From Stratiolaelaps scimitus (lineage: Eukaryota; Arthropoda; Arachnida; Mesostigmata; Laelapidae): DNA of 64,000 nt. Shown in pieces: positions 13,101-24,200 of the stretch. The notes beneath the pieces were generated by a model. That model was given only the letters and a program-made list of their open reading frames with translations. It ran no database searches and was not told the origin of the DNA. Each line of letters begins with the position of its first letter. Within the stretch, counting starts at the first letter, position 1. The translations under genes and the position numbers were made by a program. The stretch lies in the NCBI GenBank assembly GCA_019614645.1, contig JABWDB010000035.1, positions 1,426,001 through 1,490,000 of the forward strand, given 5' to 3'.

Positions 13101-13594
13101 AGGGTAATCTTGTGCTCATCCATGTCGAGTTCCTTTTTGAGATTTTCAACGTTCTTGGGATCCGTTTCTTTAGCTTTTGTTTTCATCTTCTTTTTCGCCT
13201 TTGCCCCTGCAACGGGGGCCTGGGAGCTGGCTTTCTTACGACCCATACGTTTCGCTCCACCTGCGGGACTGTGACTTTTCCGGGTCGTGACCTTACCATG
13301 ACCGGTCCGGCTCTGGGCCCTAGCCTTGACACGGCTGGCACGTTCCGTTCTCCTTGACAATTTACTGTCACCTACTTTAGTCCTCTGTATATTAGTAGAA
13401 AGAGCATCAGTCTTTTTGTTGAGGCTTTTTTTCCCTTTCTTCGACTTCTGTTTGCCTATGCCTTGTACGTTCTTTCGTTTACCACCGGCCAGAGAGGGTG
13501 TGCTTGCACCGGTGGTCGGACTGGATTCACTTTCCGAGGTAAACTTCGAAGAGGTCGAACCGCTTAGGGTGGTCGGTGAAAAACTGTCGCCCAT
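10136..13594 (-). CDS. Na+/K+-ATPase alpha subunit, intronless, with long basic N-terminus
   Basis: A single frame of 1152 codons encodes a complete P2C-type ATPase, which would pump 3 Na+ out and 2 K+ in across the plasma membrane with a beta subunit. Seen directly: A-domain TGES (about 337-340), phosphorylation motif DKTGTLT with Asp494, nucleotide-site KGAP (about 637-640), TGDHP (746-750), hinge TGDGVND (844-850), ion-site residues Glu452 in M4, Glu915 in M5, Asp940 and Asp944 in M6 and Asp1062 in M8, the RRNS motif near 1069-1072, and a C-terminus ending ETFY (ETYY in most family members). Family homology starts near residue 150. The first 120-150 residues are a Ser/Thr- then Lys/Arg-rich extension, where the family usually has about 30 residues. 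An in-frame TGA lies three codons before the ATG, which fixes the start unless a 5' intron intervenes. Absence of introns beside heavily spliced neighbours suggests a retrogene; the intact frame suggests function. Confidence 0.93.
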   Translation of the reverse strand: MGDSFSPTTLSGSTSSKFTSESESSPTTGASTPSLAGGKRKNVQGIGKQKSKKGKKSLNKKTDALSTNIQRTKVGDSKLSRRTERASRVKARAQSRTGHGKVTTRKSHSPAGGAKRMGRKKASSQAPVAGAKAKKKMKTKAKETDPKNVENLKKELDMDEHKITLDELYQRLSTNPTYGLNKKEAKQRLAVDGPNALSPPKKTPEWVKFFHHLFGGFSLLLWAGAVLCFIAYTIQQMQAAGPIQKDNLYLGVVLASVVIISSLFSYYQEASSSKIMDSFKKMIPQTAMVLRDGQKVQVLAEELVLGDIVEVRGGDRVPADLRIIECAGLKVDNSSITGESEPQSASVKMLSPNPLEARNVVFFSTNCLEGTGQGVVIYTGDRTVVGRIANLTEGLEIGQTPIAREISHFIHIISAFAVALGVTFFAIAFSMGYYWLDAVVFLIGIIVANVPEGLLATVTVCLTLTAQRMAAKNCLVKNLEAVETLGSTSTICSDKTGTLTQNRMTVSHVWLDYKIIDADTSETGGGVRYDRQSTTWQALARVCMLCSRAEFKAGQEKLPVPRRECTGDASEQAILKCMEQSIGNVASYRKRNRMIFEVPFNSTNKYHITIHEPNVADLAVISRADDANPITYSLCMKGAPERILERCASIVINGKEVLLDKEVRYAFLSTYRTLGEFGERVLGVCDYELRAKDFPKGFKFSAEKENFPQSRLRFLGLISMVDPPRAAVPNAVAKCRSAGIKVIMVTGDHPITARAIARAVGIISEHNDTVDDLAERLDIPVEELDPLDADAAVIHGEKLRTMTNDEIDLIIKRFDEIVFARTSPQQKLIIVESCQRLGAVVAVTGDGVNDSPALKKADIGIAMGITGSDVSKQAADMILLDDNFASIVVGVEEGRIIFDNLKKSIAYTLTSNIPEITPFLFFIVLSIPLALGTITILFIDLGTDLVPAISLAYEQAESDIMTRAPRNAQRDRLVNERLISMAYGQIGMIQAAAGFFAYFVIMGENGFWPSRLIGIRQQWDARAINDLEDSYGQEWPYSRRKALEYTCHTAFFVTIVVVQWADLIICKTRRNSIIHQGMRNHVLNFSLVFETALAAFLAYCPGMDKALRMYPLHPLWWFYGIPFALVIFVFDEIRRFIIRNNPGGWVESETFY

Positions 13595-14600
13595 TCCAGT
13601 TCACGAATCTGGGACAGGATGATCCCGAAGAGCAAGTAAGAGAGAGAGAGAGAGGGGGGACGAGGAGACCAAATGCAGGATTTTGTCATCCACTACACCG
13701 ACTCATTGCATTTGTAGGCACATTGACACGAATGCTGCACAGTGCTACCATGGGACGCCTTCACCGCTAAAGTGTTTTGATCGAAGCTGTCAACAATTGT
13801 CAGAGGAACCCAATCTACCCTGGTAAGGAGAATTTTTATACTCACGAATGAATGAACGTATGTCCAGTATGAATGGTAATATATGCGAAGTGACGGGCGA
13901 TTCTCAATTAGCCAGGTAACCAAAATAATAACAACCAATCATAACGATATTATAGGACTAGCTATTCACGAATGATTTTCGGTTCAGCGGCACTGTCAAG
14001 TCGAGCAAAAAAATCATTTACGTTATTGAGCGAAACTCGTGAACTGTGGACAAATTTCGTCAACAACACTTCGTGTGTCCGCCAGGCACAAAACTCTAAA
14101 TCAACGGAACCCTAAATCAATGGCATGCTGAAGAATAAATATAGAACTAAGCGGTAGGGATCACCTGTGCGCCGCAAGCAATCACTGATGAAGTTGAATA
14201 GTGGGGATGTCGTATTTGTGACCTACTTAATCCACCATCGCGTGGTCCAATCTAATTATGAGCCTGAGGATGACTTGAGCTGTCTAAATCCAGAAGTGGT
14301 CAATATATTCTGCGTAGATAACAACCACAGTAGTCGTATACGATACAGCGCATTTATTGTAAAACGTTTAATACACGTCAAAATAATTCATACCGCTACA
14401 CACAATATCGCCCAAATGCATAGCGTTCAGTTTACAGTTTGAGGATTCGAAGCTGAAGTTCACTTGCAGCGAACAGATTGCATCTACGGATGTGTGTCGT
14501 CTTGAAATGGAGCTCCCTCAAAATTTCCGCCTGCTGCGCTACATACTTTGAGATATTAGATTCATCCGGGCGCTCAAACGAGTTAAGATTTGAACGAAAC
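13595..14600. other. 5' flank of the ATPase gene
   Basis: No gene recognised. A GA-repeat run lies at about 13639-13656, just upstream of the ATPase start, as is common near promoters. The remainder is AT-rich with short open frames only. I cannot place a transcription start. Confidence 0.35.
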
Positions 14601-14639
14601 GTAACATATACGTTCATCAGCGACACTCTAGCTCCTTCT

Positions 14640-15010
14640 TATGTCAACCACTGTGCAGCCACCCCCGGTTACGCGGTAGCGCGTGCGGAGCGGGCCAAGC
14701 TAAGGAAGTACGCCGCACTCCAAACAACCCACCTTTTTTCCCCCCTTGCTTCTGAGACCTTGGGCGGGCACGGCCCCCTCACGGCGAACTTCCTCGAAGG
14801 GGTCTACCATAACTTGACGCCGTCCACCGGGGACAAGCGCGCAGGATCTTTCCTTCTGCAACGCCTGTCCTTCGCTGTGCAGAAGGGCAATGCCATCGCC
14901 TTCCTCGGGACAATGTCGACCTCAGCCCCGGTCCCAGCTAATCCCCCCCCCCATAACCCCTAGAAATAATTCCTAAGTACTGTATGTTTGAATAAATTAA
15001 CTCATTATAC
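14640..15010 (+). mobile_element. LINE-type retrotransposon relic, 3' end of ORF2
   Basis: The plus-strand frame ending at 14963 contains the order FSPLASETLGG...LTPSTGDKRA...LLQRLSFAVQKGNAIAF, the pattern found at the extreme C-terminus of many arthropod non-LTR retrotransposon polyproteins (a 'virtue/identity' block followed by 'QRISVALQRGNA'-type residues). The block is GC-rich against AT-rich flanks, and is followed within 40 bases by an A/T-rich tail with AATAAATTAA. No reverse-transcriptase core is present, so this is a 5'-truncated, inactive copy. The family was recalled from memory and not searched. Confidence 0.55.
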
Positions 15011-16641
15011 ATAAATAGATCTTGTACGCCATCCACATTTTAAATGCAAATAAATGCGTTGCAGGTAATGGAATTAGTACGAAGCAATTAATGCCAAAGC
15101 AAGAGGTCGAATTAAAAGGTGGTGATCACCTACTAGGTTCCTTGAATGATAGGCACAATGTTTGCCTGCACAGGACCATTACAGACGCAGGCGATGATGA
15201 TGTACATTTGAGAACAAAACAACTCGATAGTTTCGCAAACGGCGCTGCCTAAAGGAATACTCCCTAGAACAACTTGACGATAATTTCTCACACCGCCAAT
15301 TATGCATACTGACAGAAATCAATGTGTTTACAAATAACGCCTAAGAGAAACGATAGTCTAGTTAAGCTGTTGGGCTGGGGAACTCGTGCTTACACGGATG
15401 AGGCACACGGTATGGCCGTTGTGAATCTTATACTCATTAAGTCTATTTGCCGATTGGAAAGTGATTCTCCATCAATGGGGCGTTCTGCACATTGATGCGT
15501 TTGGACATTAGTCATAATTGCTGTCTTATAATTGGGGATACACCTGTACATCTGATAACATTAACATTACAAAATCAGTATTCGCTCGTCATCGACGAAA
15601 TTTTCCGTGGACTCTGCATTAGTTGGCCTTTTACAAGTGGATCTAAGTAAAGCTCATGGATTCGATAACTTTGCGTTCAAAGTTACAGTAAGTTGTTGTT
15701 GTTGTTGTTGTTGTTGTTTTGACGAACGACGGTTATCCATTTTGCCCATGGCTAAACGTCCTTAGGCTGTGGAGTGTCTGTTCTTCAACCGAATATAGTC
15801 GAAATATAGTCATTGCTAAACGTGCTAAATGCTTTGCTCTGTTTTCGCATTAATAATAGAATTTGTGAGAATTTCCGTATTTGCTTCAAATTTGCACAAC
15901 GTGTCCAATAAATTGTCAAATTACCAAATTACTGAGTGCTTCATATAATACGTACGCGAATTATTTGCACGTGAACATTTCCATAGATCGACTACAAAGC
16001 GATCTAAAAGATAAAAATAGCTATTTACATTACATTTATAATAATGTACACGCGTAATGCTAGATATGAGTAGAGTTCGTAAATAGCCATTTGTGCACCC
16101 CCCGCGCACAATAGCCCACGCTCGATTTCGCTATCAGGGTCTGGCGAGCGAAGTCCTTCGAGCAGCTGTCGCATCCAAGGCAGAAAGAGACAATCGACAA
16201 ACGTTTCAGCCCAACGCGTACTCTCTTGCCCAAAGTCACAGTTTGGCCTGCATATCCGACGTCAAGTCGGAGGGACGCAGGAGTTTCGCGCATCGTGTGT
16301 GTCCTTGCCCGCCAGAGGGTCCGCTTTTCATGCTGGGCATTGGGTCGCCTTCGGCCGTCAAGGGAACAGCAACGCATGAATGCTTTGAGGGGATGTCCCT
16401 TGGCATCATTCGTCGTTAGTGAAGCTGTGTGCTTGTCTGTTGGCTTCTGGTGGCCGGGGCCTCGCCATTTTATTGCTGCGCCGAGGAGGTCACAGTAACT
16501 GCTCACGCTGGTGCTGCTGCTGCTGCTGGCATCACATTGCGAAGCACAAGGACACATGGTCCACACATACCGAAGAACACAGCCAGTTAAGTGTTCATGG
16601 CTACTGGAGATTGGGGTCCTTTGTCCTGCCCATGGGGGTGT
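15011..16641. other. Region between the LINE relic and the Keap1-like gene end
   Basis: No gene recognised. It has a (GTT)n run at about 15692-15717. The last part is probably the Keap1-like 3' UTR: plus-strand TTTATT at 16469-16474 reads AATAAA on the minus strand, about 170 bases past the stop codon, a plausible polyadenylation signal. The GC-rich open frames at 16060-16566 lie in this presumed UTR on both strands and look like chance. Confidence 0.4.
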
Positions 16642-19600
16642 TCAGGACGGAACGGCAGCGCTATGTCCACTTCGAGGCGTTGGCAATGGTGGACCCGAGC
16701 ACCATTCGTCCTTCTCCGAGTTGTACACCTCCATCGAGGTTAGGAACTGGTTGCCGTTGAATCCGCCTACACGAAAAGAAATATACGCCTTAGAATCATG
16801 TTGTTTTGTTTCGATAGAGAGACTTGCTTATTTTTATTTCAAGACGCAAATGCACAATGGTGGTGGCCAGAGATCCAATGTATATGAGAAACAGAGGGGG
16901 TACTAGGCAACAAACGATTTTAGGGTGCGTTAAAACATTCGAGCAAGCATCTTTATTTTGCTGCTTTTCAGCCATTGACTGCCTCATTGATTAGGCTTCG
17001 ATATAGTATTGTATGAGATATGACGCTCGAGTGTCGATTCATTCAATCGAATCGTATCAGAAATTACCCGCTGATTATCACCAGACTGACTAGTCGGCGT
17101 TAATGTTGGCAGAGAGTTAGCCCGAAAAAGTTTAGTTTAGACTGACAACGTACAGTGAACATAAAATGAGTGTCTGAGATGCAAGCTAGATGATCAATCT
17201 CTCACGATCAATCTCTTTACGACATATCTACGCTGAGTACAACGTACCGATGGCGTACAGCTTCGAGGCCATTGTCACAACGCTCATTGCACTTCGTGGC
17301 TCAAGCAGTGATCCTACACTTTGCCATTCGTCGGTCTCTGTGTTGTATCTCTCCACCTGACAATGAGGACAACAGGAAAATACAAAAACTGTTAGACTCG
17401 GAGCCGAGACACACGACTGAGGCCTGTCACATGAGGAAGAACGCTTAAAGGATGCTACACCGAGCACTCCCACATTCGAGTGATAGCCAATGCTAGGGGC
17501 TCCCAGCTGACGGTAACAATACGGGCATTCGTTAGGTAGATTCTCGCGACACTGCGCGTGTGGCCATTACAAGCGACTTGCCGCACGGAAATAGATGCAA
17601 ACACATTTAAGTACAAACCTTGCTAACTTGAGAATTTTCGCATCCTCCAATCGCGAATACGTACGGTCCCAGGCACGCTGCTCCTGAAACGTGCGACAGT
17701 AACAACAACAGTACAACGAAATGCTGAGATGCCACACATGGCCCAAGGTAGATGAGAACGTCGGTCAACGTATTGCAGTGCATAGCCGTGAGAATATTGA
17801 TGAACTCAAACCCCCTACCCGACCCTTTTGACTGTGAATGAGAACAATCGCACAGTTGATAGAGCGATATTTACCACTAAGTGAGGTGATCATCACACGC
17901 AAGGGGTGCATGTCCAATCAAATGAAACAGTTGAATCACTAGACAAATATCCGTATGGCTTAGAATCCCGAATGGAGCTATTGGTTTCTCGGGTAAATCT
18001 GTCAATGCTTAGCAGCTGTGTCTATCAGCTCGAACAAATACATACAGACTATTTCGCCGAATACCGTTGGTACCGCGATATCTAATTGCCGAATATATAC
18101 GGATATGTCTAGCTTGCGATCTTCCCGCTGCCTCTGAAAGCATTACCACGCTTAGTTCAGGCACACGTATCGCAGAAGATAACTATCGATATTACTTCCT
18201 TACCCAGTCCACTCCGGGGGTCGGGTAACGGTTTCAGAGGTGTCCATGTGTCGGTTTTCGGATCGTATACCTCAACTGAGTCCAACTTCACCGTTCCGTT
18301 GCAGCCTCCTGAAACGTCAGCAAAAAAAAACGCATTTTGCTTGTTTACATTTGTGTTCAATTGGTCAATCCAATATCAGCACTCAGGTTTTGTACATTTG
18401 CTGACTTCCACCAGCGAACAGGGTTCGCTGTTAGTTCTCACTGTTCTTGAAAACGATGCACTCAAATTATGTAATATAATATTATAACATATGGGATCAA
18501 TAAGAAAAAGGCGGACCCCGTGATGGAAAGCAGAATGCTCACGGTTGACAAAGATCAGACAGCTAACTCGTATGAGGCATAAGGGTTCTATGCATATTCG
18601 ACCAAAAGCAGTGAACCGTCAAGCTGGAGTATTACGGCGAGCAGAAGGCCTGCTTCTGAAAACAGCGCGCTGAAGACTTTATACGTTTGGCTACGAAAAC
18701 CGAGGGTTACTATCACTGCACTGCGGAGCCACGAATGTTGATGGATCACTTCCGCAAAGCGCTTGCTTCTAAGGCGACAATGACGCGACTCGCACCGCAA
18801 TATAGCACAGCACGGGGGAGAAATCGACTTTCTGTGGCAAGACAAGATGTCCAAAAATCTTTGAGATATCCAAAGTTGCTCGAGGTGCGAGCTTTAATCC
18901 CGTCGAACAAGGATCGAATTTCAGATGCCGTAAGGAATGAGCATATCAGACAGGTTGCTTGGTAATGATTCCCCGTAGGACGTCGTTGGTCAATGCCTAC
19001 GCGAGGTCCGATGGAGTGCCGCCAGCCAGCGAGAATCGGAGGAGACACGTAGGCGCACACATGGGGTTGATCTCCACTGTTGCACCTTTCCATTTAAAGG
19101 GGTTGTCCATCTTATGAAGGAACGCCGAGGGCAGTTGCACCGTGAACGTTATCTTGGCTATGAGTCAACTCGGAAAATTGACTAGGTGGAGAAGATTTAT
19201 ATACTCTCAGCGATTTCGAGAGATCAAGAAAGATGTAACAGCTCCGTCGTCATGTCGGCGGATAGATGATAAAAGTTGCGTAATATACTAGCGTACCTAC
19301 CGAGGTCACGTCTGCCGCCACATCTTCCTATGTCTAGAAATAAAGAAGGGTCAACATGAGACACATCGTGGATTCTTTCCTAATCACAGCTCGATTTTCC
19401 TCAATTTTCCCCATAGCTCGTTTTCGGGCTGACTCTCAGCAAACATTTCACGTCCACGGTAGAACTGCTTTTGGCATTGCTTCGTAGGACGGACAACCCC
19501 TTTAAATACAAGTGTGCAATGGAGGGGATCGAACCCGTGCACCTACGTGTCTCCTCTGGTTGCACCGAGGCGCACACGCGAATGCACTACTAGGCCACCG

Positions 19601-20547
19601 GGGTCGACCCCCGAACGTACCAAACATTTCTAAAGAGCTATGAACAGAAATTCACAACTATGCACCCGGAACCCTTTACCATCAAGATGAATGAGTGGAA
19701 AAATGTATACAACGGGAATCGACATATATATATATCTGGTATCCTCCTACCCCGCTTTTCCCACGCCTCTCGCTTGGGAGGCGTGGAAAAAGCGGGGTTA
19801 ATATTCCGTCTCTCCTCATAAATAAAAAAAAAAAAAATTATATATATATATATCGATTCCCTTTTCAGTGTGGTCGCGGTAATCCCTCCGAAGTCGCGCA
19901 TATATATATATATAGTGCTCAGATTCGAGACTACCGGTTTCCATAAAAAAAACTCTGTATAAAACCGAAAGATTGCACGATCCCTTACGCTGACGTATTT
20001 AATTACACATGTAGCAGGCATGGATGTTACTGTTCTTGGTCGCACTTGAGAATGTGTTTAATGGCCGCTGTAAAAGGAGCCAGCAAATACACGGCCGCAT
20101 TTCACTCAGTCAGTTCTACTGTTACTATATCTTTTTATTTATTGCATTGAGACATCGGATAAAGATGACAAATCAATGCTACAAGGTATTAGGTTGATTC
20201 TTTACGTATGTTCTCTCCGTACCGGACCCACGTCAATGCGTAGGTACGAACGACTGTTCGAGCTCGCCTCGATCATCTAGTCACTAAACCGCTGAATATC
20301 AATGTGAAAATTTACCAATGACGTAGATTTTGCCATCGCAAACGGTGCAGCCGTGTCCTGAGCGCGCGGTATTCATTGGTGACACATAGCTCCACCGTTT
20401 CGTCTCTGGATCATACCTAACGAAAAAATAAATTACCCACCAATATTGACTTATTTAATATTCACACGTACGAGTTGTTATTATTATTATTATTATTCCA
20501 CTAATATTATATATAATCCGCAACAGGACCAGTATATTTCAATGTGG

Positions 20548-20597
<50 letters not shown>

Positions 20598-21236
20598 CCA
20601 CATTGAAATATACTGATCCTGTTACGGATGTCGTGCTTCGCGCAATGCGCCGTGCGAACTGGATATTACTTTCTTTCGTACTGAATACTGCCGGCCCTAT
20701 TTGTTAAACTCTTTATGATTTGTGTTGTTGAATCCATTATGACGTACGCCGCACCAGTATGGTATCCAGAGTTAAAATTGGATAAAGAGTGACTGCATCA
20801 AGTGGGGGACAAATCCACGAGACTCGTCGCTCTTAAATGTCGATGTACGAGAGAGGAAGTGAGTATCATACCAATATTGACTAAATTTGACAACATAGAT
20901 AAGCGTATATATATTTGTATTGGTAAACATCTTCTCATCCTAATGATGTGACTCTGACGACTACCAGAGCTGGCATAAATGTTCTACCTAAATTCATAGC
21001 TAAGAAACAATTTGTGTAAATAACTTATTTCCCTAGAGAGTTACCCCTCGAGCCCTACGTGAGGGCTAGCTCTTTCATAACATATGACTTCATGTTGGCG
21101 AACACATGGCAGCCAATACACGTAATGTAAAAGTAAAGGTAAATGGTTGTTGGTTTATTAAAGAAGCTGCAATTTTGCAATGCTTAAGCTCTCTTATATG
21201 TCATCATGTTAAACTGACCTTTGAAATAAAGCGTCG

Positions 21237-21277
<41 letters not shown>

Positions 21278-24200
21278 AGGAATTAAGTATTGAAGACGAG
21301 GTATAGGAATTTCAAGCATCATTATCTAATTTCTCCATTCTGTACTTAAAACATTTCTCGCCATAGAACGTATGAATTCCTATAGATAATTTAATTAATC
21401 TGACCTTTCGACAGTGTTAAGAATCGTCCTCTGCTGGGACCCGCCTGTAACATAAATGTGTCCTCCAAGAGACACCGCCCCGAGACGATTCCGTGGGGTC
21501 TGCAGCGAACAACGTTCCTGTTTGCCCACCCGAAATTTTAGATATTATATATTATTTACAAGATAGAAATGGAAGAAGTAGACAACGCTTAATTGGTCAA
21601 TTATTCCTTTAGCATTATCAAAGTTTAATCTGCGTTTTCTAAATCCTCATTATATCTCGATGGTTCACTTGTTGTTAGTGTTGTCGACAAAATTTTATCC
21701 AAAATTTTCTCAGCGGCAAATGAATACAGGCTGGTAGTCAATGATCTGCAGGTCGATCTAGCGAAATCTGGAAATTGCTAATCCGCGTATACAACCTGAG
21801 TTCTTGAAAATGATAATAATAACAGCCATAGTCATGTGTCATGTGCCCGTAGAACTCAAACAAATCGAGTAGGATATGAAGTCTCGCCTAATGACAGTAC
21901 CATCCAGGAGTTTTGTTCGATGTCGAACATATGCACGAACGGAGTATCTTGCACTGGGTTATCGCTGTTTCTATGGTGTGCTCGGCCACCTAATGCGAAC
22001 AAGCTGTCGACAGAGAAGACCAGAGAGGGAGATTCAGTTAAGTCAAGGGTTCACCCAGATCAGCGGTGCTATCACGTCGCTCGTACAGAGACAGTGGTTC
22101 TAGCAACAAACACGAGAAAAATGTAATTTAGTGAATATTTTCAGCAGGATTAATGGATTGTCCTGAAATCTAGCTTAGAAGATGAACACAAAACCCTTCA
22201 GATGGGTTCAACGCTAGGGGGACCCTACTGAACGCGATTTGTAGGATTAGTTCGACCTATATAAACACGTGACATGACCTGAGTTGAACAAGAGGGTAAG
22301 TGGTGTAGAGTGTTAGAGGCCCTGCGATAATAATAATAATAATAATAATAAATAATAACAACAGTAAATAATAATAATAATAATAATAATAATAAACAAA
22401 TAATATAACAAATATATAATAACAACGAATGATATAACAAATATATAATAACAACGAATGATATAACAAACATAATCCTGTAATATAATATAACATTATA
22501 TTCAGGTGAATTTATAGAGAGATCATTTTCCGATACTCCAATAACATCGCTGTTCATAGGGAAGGCACAACTGACCATCCTTCAAGGGCGACTACAGCTA
22601 AACCGGAGCGAGCAGCTGGCAAATTCGGTAGCGAGGTCCAGGATCCATCGGATGCGTTGAACATCTCAACGTTCGGCAGTGAAGAGACATAATAGCCCCC
22701 GATGACGTAGAGGACCGAGGGAGAGGTGGACGATCGGGACGGTGGGACTCGGTAGAAAAACCTCTTACGATTTAGTTCCTATGGACAGAGACGGAGCGGG
22801 TAGAATTGCAAACATATATATATATATATATTATCGTTGGTCTAGTTGCTGCTGTGAAGCGCAAAAGAACTAACGACAAGAAAAACGCCATCAAGAAACA
22901 AAAAAATTCGATCGGTCGGCTTCATAGTCACACGTTGATGAATCTGAACTGAATCCAGCTGAGAACCCAGCCAAGCAACTCTCTTGTTATGGAAATGTTC
23001 TAATCTCTATCTTATTGTTCCATACAGTTGGCGTGGCCAGCATTTTTTGCCAAGTGCCTCATGTTTATGCCATAATCCAACCATCTACAATGAACCTCTC
23101 TAATCCACTTGTCTGCCCCCACCAAGCAGACTCTGTCCCGTGGGAGTACTCATCAATGTTGTTTACATACACGGTCCGGACACAATTGGTGGCCCTTTCT
23201 CCCAATAATAAACAATAAAAAGAAATTTCGTGTGAAGACCTTTTAGTTCCATTTTGTCCTGTGCGACAGTATCTATGGGTCTTCGACTTATACCTTCACA
23301 ATGTTTTGTAGATATTCGACGCATTCAGGTCGCTCCCGAATCAGTGGACAGGTTCGTATGACCTCCTCAAGATATTCGACTGAAGAGAAGCTGCTCCGTA
23401 GCACTTGTAGGAGGGGGCGTAGAGACCCCTTTCGGCCGGTCATATCGTGACGAATCCATCTGTTTGGTAAGTTATCATTGAATAGAAACTGTTCATTGTT
23501 TTCGAGTCTACTAGTTGTTGATTGTACCTAGGTGCATAGTAGGTTACAGGTAGCCTTACTTGCCGAATCATGAAATCGTGAATTAACATTAATCGATTAT
23601 TGACCAGTACTTGTTATGCAAAATAAACTTAATTACAAGCGAGTGTATAAAGCATATTAGTGATTACGTACGGCTCATTTCGAGTGCACGTTCCATGGAC
23701 AAAGCTGTGCATAGACGAAATCCATGTGTATATCAAATAAGCCAGTAAATTCGATATGAGAACCTTCAACTATATTCAGTGTTCATTTAGACCCCAATCG
23801 TTTCTTGCGTGCCCATTGATGTTAAGATCGTGGACAATAAGTAAGCGTAATGTTCGGCCCACTTTTGTGGACATTGGAATATCTCTGGTGGTGTCCGTGT
23901 CTCTGAAGAAAATTTCCTCCTCTCAAAAGAAACAAAGGTAATCGTATCATATTAAATGTCTTCTTTTTGTTTTTCAAAAATATACACATGTTTTTTTACA
24001 CGTTGTGTACGATTCACCAACCTCAGGCAGGCCTCGAACAGTAGAGAGTCATCGCGGATGCTGAAGTGGTCGTTCTTGATGATGTGCAACATTTCGCAGA
24101 GCTGCATCTCAAGGAACTCATCATTTTGGCATACCTAATGGAATGGAAGCAAGCATCTTCTCTTTTTAATCACCGTCGTCTACAGTTAGTCGTTAACGGT

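Noticed and set aside
10688..13371. Several plus-strand and alternate minus-strand frames of 60-136 codons inside the ATPase gene
   Set aside because: They are antisense or shifted readings of the conserved ATPase coding sequence, which explains their openness.
22400..22470. CRISPR-like direct repeats
   Set aside because: This is a two-unit duplication of an AT-rich stretch beside an (AAT)n tract in a eukaryotic intron, with no regular spacers.
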